In this document: in pieces, positions 22,361 through 29,066 of the stretch
Layout: each line of letters opens with the position of its first letter
How positions within the stretch are numbered: position 1 is the stretch's first letter
DNA from: a virus
Strand: one strand, 5' to 3'
IMG/VR virus record: IMGVR_UViG_3300034104_001833
Span: 1 to 30,804 of that record
DNA: 30,804 nt
Program-made: the position numbers and the translations under genes
The notes under the pieces: model-generated
Databases searched by the model: none
What the model saw: the letters and a program-made list of their open reading frames with translations, nothing else
Told to the model about the DNA's origin: nothing

Positions 22361-25337
22361 AACGCTCGCCTACGGCACGATCACTGTCGGAGCAGACGAG
22401 GGCGCCTCGCGGCCTGCGTGCGGCGCCGCCCCAGTCGTCGACGTCATCCTGGATCGCCTCCAGCCGTCGCTTTCGCTTGCGCCGCCAGTGGGAGGCTCTG
22501 GCGCGACGTTTTCCGTAGCGCTGTCACCAGTCGGAACGACGTCCGGCGCAGAAACGTGGGGCGTATCGGCGGTCGGCGTCGGTGGTGGTGGCGGATCCGG
22601 GTACACAGATGGCGCAAGGCTATCAGTCGCCGTGTCAGGCAGGATCGTAGAGGAGGTGGCCGCCGACATCTTTCTCAACGTCGTCGATGGCGTCGTGGAG
22701 TCCGTCACTGTCGACAACTCCGGCGAATACTACATGACAGGTGGCGTCGAGTCCGTCGACCTCGTCTATGGCGGCGCTTTCTATCCGTCTCCGGCCTGCG
22801 AGTATTCGTGGAAGGGATGCCAAGCGTGCGTCGCAGACGGCATCCGCAGCGACCTGAAGATCACGTTCGCGGCCGGCGCAGAAGAGCATTCCCTCGTTGG
22901 CGCCATTGGGGAAGGCGTTGTCTTTCATGCCGTGCAGTCTGCGGACGGCGGGAGTTTCGAGTCCTTGGAAATCGCCCCCGGCTCATTCTTTCCAGGCGTA
23001 TCGTCGATTTCCGTAACTGACGGCGGCAGCGGCTATACATCGGCTCCGGCTATCACCATCACCGGAAGCGGCGAAGGCGCCTCGGCAACGGCTTCGGTCA
23101 TTGGATACGTCGACTCTCTGTTGCTCAAGAGCGGAGGAACGAATTACTGGACGCAGCCGACAGTGACGATTAGCGGAGGCGGCGGCTCCGGCGCCACCGC
23201 GTCGGCGGTGGTGAGTTTCGGCCAGGTGGTTAGTGTGTATCTCAATTCCGGCGGGAGCGGCTATACGTCTGCACCGACTGTCACCATTAGCGGTGGCGGC
23301 GGCAGTGGCGCAACAGCGGTGGCGACTGTGCGTCAGGCAGTCGACTCCGTGACTGTCACCAGTAGCGGCATCGGATACCGCGACGAGCCGACAGTGACGT
23401 TCACTGGCGGTGGTGGCTCCGGGGCAAAGGCGACGGCAACGCTGGAGCGGGCGCCTTCGGGGTGCCACGAAACTGGCACCGCAACCCTGACGGCCGCAGC
23501 CTGCCAGGACGAGCCTGATCGCGACCTCTGCCGATTGCCGGAACAGATCACGCTTACGGTGGCGGGCATTGCGCCGATTCTAGAGTGGGCGAGCCTCAAC
23601 GGTGGACAGCCGTCAATGAGCGGGTGGGATTTTGGGAATGCATTCAACGGAGAGTGCGAACCAGATGACGGCGTTCGTGTTCGTGTTACTGGCACTGCCG
23701 CCGGCCCTGCCGGCTACAGCCTCTGGCAGCCTGTCGACAATGCTGAAATTGTTCTGGACAGGCAGCCTGGGTGCGACATTGTGTATCGCGGCGTGTTTCC
23801 AGACCTTCCCGGTGCTGGCGGGTACAGCGCAACTGGGTTCGCAGTCGACTGCGAGGGCCGCGCCGGAAGCGAAGTAATGGTCGGCCTTGCGCCGGCCCCG
23901 CTATACACGACCCCCACGATTTCCATGCCAACGAAGGGCGCGTCCCTCCAGGCAGCGACGGCCGATGTAACCGGCATCTCTGGCGGTGCGGTGACGGAAG
24001 TCACGGTCACCAGCGGTGGCGATGGGTATGCGGCAGAAATTATCGACCGTGTCCAGCCAACCATTGCGGCATCCGTCGCAAGCGGCACGGGCGTGGGGTG
24101 CTCGCTATCTGTAAGCCTCGCACCACTCTCCACGGTTGACGGCGAAGAGACATGGTCAATCAGCGGCATCGCCGTGGTTTCTGGCGGCAGCGGGTATCTT
24201 CCTAGCGACACAGTCGCCCTGAACATTGAAGGCATTGAAGAGAACTACCCATTCTACGCTGTGATCGCCTTGGATCGCATCGAGCCGGCTGTTTCTGTGT
24301 CCGCTCCAGGAGGCTCGGCTGAACTAAGCCTGTCGCTCTCCAGCACCGTAGACCTGTCTGGCGACGATGTTTGGGAGGTTTCATCAATCACCATCGACTC
24401 CCCAGGTGACGACTACTCGGCGGATGGCTCCTTGTCATTCCCTGTCGACAGCGGGATCGAGGTCGAGGCGGCGTATGGCACGTTCGCAGTAGAACGCGCG
24501 GAGCCAGTCGTTGACTGCGACATCGTCAGCGCAACCGGCAGCGGAGCCTCGTTATCAGTGGCTCTGACGCAAAGCGGCAATTCCTGGTACATATCGTCGG
24601 TGACAGTGACGGACGGCGGAAGCGGGTATGACGATGCCGATGTTGTGCAGTTCACCTGCACTTCCGGCGTCACAGTCCTTGAAGCCTATGGGTACGCGAC
24701 CTTTTCTGGCGGCGTGTTGACTGCCGTTACGCTCTCTAGCGGAGGTTCGTACTATGACACCACCGGCGCAATCGAAAGCGTGACAATCGAGTACGCCGGA
24801 AGGTATTACGAAACCACTGGAGCGGTAAATCGCGTCGACGTCATCCAGGGCGGATCATATCACGAGAACTACCACACGGGAGAAGTTGACGCAGACTCTC
24901 CGGCCGTGCTGTTTAGCAGCAACTCGGGGCAGGGGGCGACCGCGACGGCCACCGTGGACACGAGCCTTACGTCGCCTACTTTCGGGCAAGTGACTGCGGT
25001 TTCCGTTACTGCTGGCGGAACAGGCTACCGCTCAAGCGGTTACGGGTGGAAGGCGACGATTTCAGTGCAGTCGCTAATTCATAGGGGAGGGGCAGAACTT
25101 TGCCAGGAATTGTCGCGGTATATCGTTGACGAGTCAGAGAGAGTTGCGCTCGCGGACTGTCCAAATGACTTGCTCAATCGCTCGTACAAGATGGCCTACA
25201 GCGTTTTAGCAAGGCAGTACGGCGACATCGAGAACGCAGGAAATGCTGCGTACTGCTTCAGCGGCATCTACTCGAACAACCTAACGATTGCCGATTTCGG
25301 CTCCGGGGACATCACATGCACGCTAGCGCCAGCGTAG
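22353..25337 (+). CDS. Large repetitive tail fibre/adhesin with GSGYT-type repeats
   Basis: This 994-residue protein is built mostly from glycine-rich beta repeats. Four tandem units of about 37-39 residues at about 216-365 share the pattern VTDGGSGYTSAPTVTISGGGGSGATA. A second unit type (V-x-L, W-x-ISSVTV, GGSGY) recurs near the N-terminus and three times between about 560 and 780. A third short type (VTIEYAGRYYETTGA) occurs before residue 850. Such repeats are known from phage fibre-like proteins and point to receptor binding. The C-terminal ~85 residues are non-repetitive and helical (CQELSRYIVDESERVALADC). A TTG start at 22353, nine bases after AGGA, is preferred over TTG 22332; the start remains uncertain. 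Confidence 0.82.
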   Translation: MAKTLAYGTITVGADEGASRPACGAAPVVDVILDRLQPSLSLAPPVGGSGATFSVALSPVGTTSGAETWGVSAVGVGGGGGSGYTDGARLSVAVSGRIVEEVAADIFLNVVDGVVESVTVDNSGEYYMTGGVESVDLVYGGAFYPSPACEYSWKGCQACVADGIRSDLKITFAAGAEEHSLVGAIGEGVVFHAVQSADGGSFESLEIAPGSFFPGVSSISVTDGGSGYTSAPAITITGSGEGASATASVIGYVDSLLLKSGGTNYWTQPTVTISGGGGSGATASAVVSFGQVVSVYLNSGGSGYTSAPTVTISGGGGSGATAVATVRQAVDSVTVTSSGIGYRDEPTVTFTGGGGSGAKATATLERAPSGCHETGTATLTAAACQDEPDRDLCRLPEQITLTVAGIAPILEWASLNGGQPSMSGWDFGNAFNGECEPDDGVRVRVTGTAAGPAGYSLWQPVDNAEIVLDRQPGCDIVYRGVFPDLPGAGGYSATGFAVDCEGRAGSEVMVGLAPAPLYTTPTISMPTKGASLQAATADVTGISGGAVTEVTVTSGGDGYAAEIIDRVQPTIAASVASGTGVGCSLSVSLAPLSTVDGEETWSISGIAVVSGGSGYLPSDTVALNIEGIEENYPFYAVIALDRIEPAVSVSAPGGSAELSLSLSSTVDLSGDDVWEVSSITIDSPGDDYSADGSLSFPVDSGIEVEAAYGTFAVERAEPVVDCDIVSATGSGASLSVALTQSGNSWYISSVTVTDGGSGYDDADVVQFTCTSGVTVLEAYGYATFSGGVLTAVTLSSGGSYYDTTGAIESVTIEYAGRYYETTGAVNRVDVIQGGSYHENYHTGEVDADSPAVLFSSNSGQGATATATVDTSLTSPTFGQVTAVSVTAGGTGYRSSGYGWKATISVQSLIHRGGAELCQELSRYIVDESERVALADCPNDLLNRSYKMAYSVLARQYGDIENAGNAAYCFSGIYSNNLTIADFGSGDITCTLAPA
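22999..23447 (+). repeat. Four tandem repeats of about 108-117 bases inside the fibre gene
   Basis: Units lie at about 22999-23106, 23107-23222, 23223-23333 and 23334-23447. Each encodes a strand ending GGSGY or similar, then P-x-[VI]-T-[IF]-[ST]-G-(G/S)n-SGA. The protein pattern is better conserved than the DNA. Units differ by a few codons in length, so they have diverged rather than being recent copies. Confidence 0.8.
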
Positions 25338-25603
25338 TGCGGTGCTTGTTTCTGAAAGGATCTGATGGGTGGCGTTGCTCTCGCTGCGGCAGGACCGTGC
25401 GGCTCCAGGCAGAGAAACCGCCGACGGCTGTCTGCAAGTCTCCGAAGGGGCTCGGGGACTATGTCGCCGCCGGACTCGGTGCCGTCGGCGTGACGAAGGA
25501 GCGGGTGTCAGCGGTTACAGGCAAGCCGTGCCGATGCCCAGAACGCCAAGCCGCGCTCAATAAACTGGGTAAAATCATTGGAATCGGCGTGGACAACCCC
25601 TAG
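25337..25603 (+). CDS. Small zinc-ribbon-like protein
   Basis: This 88-residue protein has Cys14-x2-Cys17 (RCSRCGRTVR), Cys33 (VCKSPKG) and a C-terminal Cys65-x-Cys67 (PCRCPERQAALNKLG). It looks like a small metal-binding protein of a kind I recall downstream of phage tail fibres; function is unknown. The GTG at 25337 makes TAGTG with the fibre stop, as at the portal gene. An ATG at 25316 in the same frame would give 95 residues and a 22-base overlap, so the start is not certain. Confidence 0.7.
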   Translation: MRCLFLKGSDGWRCSRCGRTVRLQAEKPPTAVCKSPKGLGDYVAAGLGAVGVTKERVSAVTGKPCRCPERQAALNKLGKIIGIGVDNP

Positions 25604-25624
25604 GCAACATGGCAACATATCGCT

Positions 25625-25903
25625 ATGGATCACCACTTCAAGATTCACGGGGTCCGGTGGCTCCTCCGCTTCACGCGGCTGCGGGGGCGGGCGGCTGGGT
25701 GGGCATATCTGCCGGATGCCAAGAACCCGAAGATGCCGCGGAAGATCTTGATCGACGAGCGGCTCAAGGGTCGCGCACGCCTGGAGACGATTCTGCATGA
25801 GTGCATCCACGTTTCGTTCCCCACAGCCAGCGAGGAACACGTCACCGAAGCCGCCCGCGACATCTCCCGCGTCCTCTGGAGCCTCCGCGACGAGTCTGCT
25901 TGA
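25625..25903 (+). CDS. Small HExxH putative metalloprotease-like protein
   Basis: This 92-residue protein contains His58-Glu59-Cys-Ile-His62 (ETILHECIHVSFP), the zinc-binding and catalytic signature of metallopeptidases, followed by glutamates at 70-71 that could supply the third ligand, and a closing helix ARDISRVLWSLRDE. The protein is shorter than most active zinc peptidases, so it may be a degenerate or accessory form. It is a recognisable type of small phage protein without a known substrate. No strong ribosome binding site is seen at the ATG. Confidence 0.75.
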   Translation: MDHHFKIHGVRWLLRFTRLRGRAAGWAYLPDAKNPKMPRKILIDERLKGRARLETILHECIHVSFPTASEEHVTEAARDISRVLWSLRDESA

Positions 25904-26132
25904 CGCCGTCGTCGCCACGCTCCCCGACACCTACCACGGCATCGGCTACTGGATCGACAACGTTGACCCAGTCGCCAGGGCTGAACTGGACGAGATCAAG
26001 CGGCAGTTTCGGGCCGGCGCCATCAAGACCCCTCGCCGGACGCTCGCCAAGGCAATCGCCAAGCAACTCAACGAGCGCGGCATCTGCAGGATCGGATTCC
26101 CAGGAGTCGAAGCATGGCTACAAAGGGGTTGA
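25797..26132 (+). CDS. Small helical protein, start uncertain
   Basis: The credible coding part begins near 25893 (SLLDAVVATLPDTYHGIGYW) and continues with VARAELDEIKRQF, TPRRTLAKAIAKQLNERGI, a helix-turn-helix-like arrangement. The only standard start in frame is ATG 25797, which would overlap the HExxH gene by 107 bases and add an unlikely Ser/Pro-rich leader. A CTG at 25896 would fit much better, five bases before the previous stop. I list the longest form. Function unknown; a small DNA-binding protein is possible. It overlaps the phosphoesterase start by 19 bases. Confidence 0.55.
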   Translation: MSASTFRSPQPARNTSPKPPATSPASSGASATSLLDAVVATLPDTYHGIGYWIDNVDPVARAELDEIKRQFRAGAIKTPRRTLAKAIAKQLNERGICRIGFPGVEAWLQRG

Positions 26133-27271
26133 AGGCGGCGATCCTCTCGACGCTGCCTGCGGAAACGCCGGCTGCGGATTCCGAGCAGGTCACGCAGCGG
26201 CAGGACGGCGACACGCTGGAGGCGAAAAGCACCTCGCGGCGGATCAAGACCGTCGAAGATTTGTTGCGGCATATCGGCGCCGATATGCAGGCATACGAAG
26301 TCGCCTCGTCTGAAGCGACCAAGTGGGAGTGCGGCGACGGGAGTGGCGGGACCGTCGAACTCCACCGCGTCTTCGTTCGCCTCAAGCCCAAGGCTGGGCC
26401 TGGGGTCCGCGAGTGCGTCGAGGCGATGATCAAGGCGGCGACGAAAGACCTGCGCCGCAAGGCCGTGCCGAAGCCGGCGAAGCGCAGCGGCCTCTGGCAA
26501 GTCGTGGTCGTGTCCGACGTCCACTTCGGCAACTACGCCTACCAGGGAACGACGGGCGGGAGCAATTACGATCTCTACATCGCCGACAAAGCAGTGAGGC
26601 AGGCGTCTGGCGAGTTGCTGGCCGTTGGCGACGCCATGAAGCCGGCCCGCCGAACGATCGCGTTCCTGGGGGATCTACTGCACTACGACAACCCGCGGGG
26701 GCAGACCACCTCCGGCACGCAACTGGAGCGGGACGGCCGGCTTCAGAAGATGCTCCAGATCGGCTGGGACTGCCTGCTGGAAATCGTCGAGCGGTCGGCC
26801 TCGACGGCGCCGACAGACGTCTTGGTCGTCAACGGAAACCACGACGAAACCTTGAGTTGGGCCTTTCAGCGTGTGCTGGCGGAACGGTTTCGCAACGACG
26901 GCCGCGTCACCGTGTCTGGGGCGTGGACGGGCCGGCAGTACGCGACACACGGCAAAAACTTGATTGGCTTCTGCCACGGCCACAAGGCCAAGCGGAAACT
27001 GGGCCAGATCATGGCGCTGGAGCAGCCGCGGCACTGGAGCCAGTCTGTCTGCCGGGAGTGGCACACCGGCCACTACCACTCGCAGGCCGCCGAGTGGCAA
27101 CGCCCCATCGAAACAATCGACGGCGTGATCGTCAGGACGGCCCCGGCCCTCTGCCCGCCGGATGACTGGCACGCCGAGAACGGGTTTATCGGATCACGGC
27201 GAGCGATGGAGACGTTCCTGTATCGCCCCGAGGGCGGGCTGGTGTCGATGCACGTTGCGGGAGCGGAATAA
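26114..27271 (+). CDS. Calcineurin-like metallophosphoesterase
   Basis: This 385-residue enzyme shows the full metallophosphoesterase motif set: Asp135-x-His137 (VVSDVHFGN), Gly186-Asp187 (FLGDLLHYDN), Gly-Asn-His at 241-243 (VNGNHDE), His288/His290 (GFCHGHK) and Gly-His320-x-His322 (HTGHYHS). It should hydrolyse phosphodiester or phosphomonoester bonds with two metal ions. The N-terminal 130 residues include SRRIKTVEDLLRHI and may be a separate binding domain. It sits with a dCMP deaminase and dNMP kinase, so a role in nucleotide or nucleic acid turnover is reasonable. AGGAG at 26102-26106 supports the ATG. Confidence 0.9.
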   Translation: MATKGLKAAILSTLPAETPAADSEQVTQRQDGDTLEAKSTSRRIKTVEDLLRHIGADMQAYEVASSEATKWECGDGSGGTVELHRVFVRLKPKAGPGVRECVEAMIKAATKDLRRKAVPKPAKRSGLWQVVVVSDVHFGNYAYQGTTGGSNYDLYIADKAVRQASGELLAVGDAMKPARRTIAFLGDLLHYDNPRGQTTSGTQLERDGRLQKMLQIGWDCLLEIVERSASTAPTDVLVVNGNHDETLSWAFQRVLAERFRNDGRVTVSGAWTGRQYATHGKNLIGFCHGHKAKRKLGQIMALEQPRHWSQSVCREWHTGHYHSQAAEWQRPIETIDGVIVRTAPALCPPDDWHAENGFIGSRRAMETFLYRPEGGLVSMHVAGAE

Positions 27272-27774
27272 TGGCTACCCAGTTACACAACACCCCGCTC
27301 GACTGGCTCCGCATCGCCGCCCAGGAGGCCGCTGCGGGAAGCCACGATATGCACACCCAGAACGGCGCAATCTTGGTGCCGCGGGCCGCGGCCTACGTCT
27401 GCGTCGGCGTCAACAAGGTGCCGGCGGGCGTGTGGGCGGCGCCGGATCGGCTCGCGCGGCCGGCGAAGTACGAATACATCGAACACGCGGAGCGGATGGC
27501 GATCTATCAGGCCGCGCGAGTCGGCACGCCGACGCTGGGGGCGACGCTTTACTGCCCCTGGTTCGCCTGCATGGACTGCGCCAGGGCGATCATCGTGGCC
27601 GGGATCACCGAGGTCGTCGGCCATGTCAAACCGCGGGCCGCGACGCCGGAGCGGTGGACGTCGAGCATCGTCAAGGCCGAGGCCATGCTTCGCGAGGCGA
27701 ACGTCAGTATGCGGTGGCTCGCGGAGCCGCTGGGGGTGACGATCCGATTCGACGGCGAGGAGATGACGCTGTGA
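27271..27774 (+). CDS. Deoxycytidylate (dCMP) deaminase-like enzyme
   Basis: This 167-residue zinc enzyme has the deaminase signature His72-Ala-Glu74 (YIEHAERMA) and Cys100-x2-Cys103 (YCPWFACMDCARAII). Phage dCMP deaminases convert dCMP to dUMP, feeding thymidylate synthesis. The N-terminal GSHDMHTQNGAILV fits the family. It could in principle be a cytidine or other free-base deaminase; the kinase partner favours deoxynucleotides. TAATG overlap with the phosphoesterase and GTGA overlap with the kinase suggest one translation unit. Confidence 0.88.
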   Translation: MATQLHNTPLDWLRIAAQEAAAGSHDMHTQNGAILVPRAAAYVCVGVNKVPAGVWAAPDRLARPAKYEYIEHAERMAIYQAARVGTPTLGATLYCPWFACMDCARAIIVAGITEVVGHVKPRAATPERWTSSIVKAEAMLREANVSMRWLAEPLGVTIRFDGEEMTL

Positions 27775-28325
27775 TCATTGGACTCTGCGGGGCCGCCGGG
27801 GCGGGGAAGAACACGGTCGCAGAGCGCCTGTGCCTGGAGCATCAGTTCGCGCCGCTGGCGTTCGCCGATCCAATCTACGAGGCCGTGTCGGCGATCACGG
27901 GGGTGACGGTCGAGCAGTTGCAGGACCGCAGCCAGAAGGAGCAGCCGCTGGGCTGGCTCGACGCCTCCCCCCGGAAACTCCTCCAGACCCTCGGCACCGA
28001 GTGGGGACGGAACACGATCCATCCCGAAATCTGGGTTTTGGCGACAATGCAGCGGGCAGACGTCGCTGGATGCGACATCTGCCTCACCGACGTCCGCTTC
28101 CCCAACGAGGCGGCGGCCATCAAGGCCCGCGGCGGCGTCGTGTGGCGGGTGGTGCGTCCCGGCTTCGGCGTCCTGGATGGCGAGACGGCGAGCCACGAGA
28201 GCGAGCGTGGCATCCCCGACGAATACGTCGACGACGAGATCGTCAACGGGGGCGGCATTCTGGCGCTACAGGCCGCCGTCGATGCCGCAATGAGCCGGCT
28301 ACAGGCCGCTACAATGGTGGTATAG
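27771..28325 (+). CDS. Deoxynucleoside monophosphate kinase-like protein
   Basis: This 184-residue kinase starts with a clear P-loop (GLCGAAGAGKNTVAERL, residues 4-20) and carries the dNMP kinase-like stretches SPRKLLQTLGTEWGRNTIHP and DICLTDVRFPNEAAAIKARG. These resemble T4 gp1-type enzymes that turn dNMPs into dNDPs for phage DNA synthesis. The GTG overlaps the deaminase stop. Together with the deaminase it would enlarge the deoxynucleotide pool during infection. Confidence 0.88.
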   Translation: MIIGLCGAAGAGKNTVAERLCLEHQFAPLAFADPIYEAVSAITGVTVEQLQDRSQKEQPLGWLDASPRKLLQTLGTEWGRNTIHPEIWVLATMQRADVAGCDICLTDVRFPNEAAAIKARGGVVWRVVRPGFGVLDGETASHESERGIPDEYVDDEIVNGGGILALQAAVDAAMSRLQAATMVV

Positions 28326-28335
28326 CCCCTGTAGC
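28298..28335 (+). other. Eight-base inverted repeat at the end of the kinase gene
   Basis: GCTACAGG (28298-28305) and CCTGTAGC (28328-28335) form a perfect inverted repeat around 22 bases and span the kinase stop. A further GCTACAGG-like copy lies at 28266-28272. It could be a weak terminator-like stem without a T-run, or an operator before the following gene. Evidence is the sequence symmetry only. Confidence 0.35.
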
Positions 28336-28383
28336 ACGCCCCGTGAGGCCCATAGAGGCCCGCAACGCACAAGGAGGTGCAGA

Positions 28384-28737
28384 GTGGAACCGAAAATCAG
28401 GCGGAAGTTCAAGTCCCTGCCCGTCACGCTGTCCACGGCGACCGCTGCGGCCACCACGATTCGCTGGGACGACATTGCCGGCGGCGCGGTGCTTCTCGGC
28501 ACCGGCGCGACCGCGGCCACCTCGATTCAACTCTGGTGCAGCGGCACGACAGACGGCACGTTCGGCCGGCTGTATGACGCCAGCGGCAGTGCGGCCGACA
28601 TCACCTTGGCCCAATCGGCCACCGAGGCCCGCGTTTACGCCCTCCCTGACGCCGCCTACGGCGTCGGAGCGCTGAAACTCGTCGCCGGCCAAGCCGCCGG
28701 CACGGCGGTGTCGTGCGTCGTCCTCCTCAAGACCTGA
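28384..28737 (+). CDS. Small beta-rich structural protein
   Basis: This 117-residue protein is Ala/Thr/Gly-rich with a pattern of short strands (TIRWDDIAGGAVLLGTG, SIQLWCSGTTDGTFGRLYDA, VGALKLVAGQAAG). Composition and strand pattern recall the decoration-like protein at 8770. The GTG start has an unusually good ribosome binding site, AAGGAGGTG at 28371-28379, in a 58-base gap that is long for this operon, so a separate expression unit is possible. Role unknown; a virion surface protein is the simplest reading. Confidence 0.75.
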   Translation: MEPKIRRKFKSLPVTLSTATAAATTIRWDDIAGGAVLLGTGATAATSIQLWCSGTTDGTFGRLYDASGSAADITLAQSATEARVYALPDAAYGVGALKLVAGQAAGTAVSCVVLLKT

Positions 28738-28751
28738 CGAGGGGGGCGACC

Positions 28752-29063
28752 GTGACGACGGAGGAGATCAAGCAGGGTGTGCTGGACGCCTTCATCCGCA
28801 TCGCCGACAGGTTCGGCGTGCCGTGTGTGATTCTGGCGGTCGTGATGTTCTTTGGCCGCGAGGCCGCGATCGCCCTGCACGGGACGGTCGTCGAGCCGAT
28901 GGTGCGGTCCCATGTCGAGTTCCTGGACACGACATCGGAGACGCTCAAAGAAATCGGACAGGTGCAGCGCCAGCAGGCCGTGACGCTGCAAGAGTTGGCA
29001 CACGGGCAGCGCGAACTGCATCAAGTCGTGCGGTCGGTGGTCGAAGAACAGACGAGGAACTGA
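28752..29063 (+). CDS. Small single-transmembrane protein with coiled-coil tail
   Basis: This 103-residue protein has one hydrophobic span at about residues 21-36 (FGVPCVILAVVMFFG) preceded by a short amphipathic helix, then a polar helical tail (TSETLKEIGQVQRQQAVTLQELAHGQREL). A GTG start follows GAGGGGGG. Size and layout fit some holin-associated or lysis-accessory membrane proteins, and no other lysis gene is visible in the window, but the assignment is tentative. It is co-transcribed with the lectin-like gene four bases downstream. Confidence 0.65.
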   Translation: MTTEEIKQGVLDAFIRIADRFGVPCVILAVVMFFGREAAIALHGTVVEPMVRSHVEFLDTTSETLKEIGQVQRQQAVTLQELAHGQRELHQVVRSVVEEQTRN

Positions 29064-29066
29064 CTC

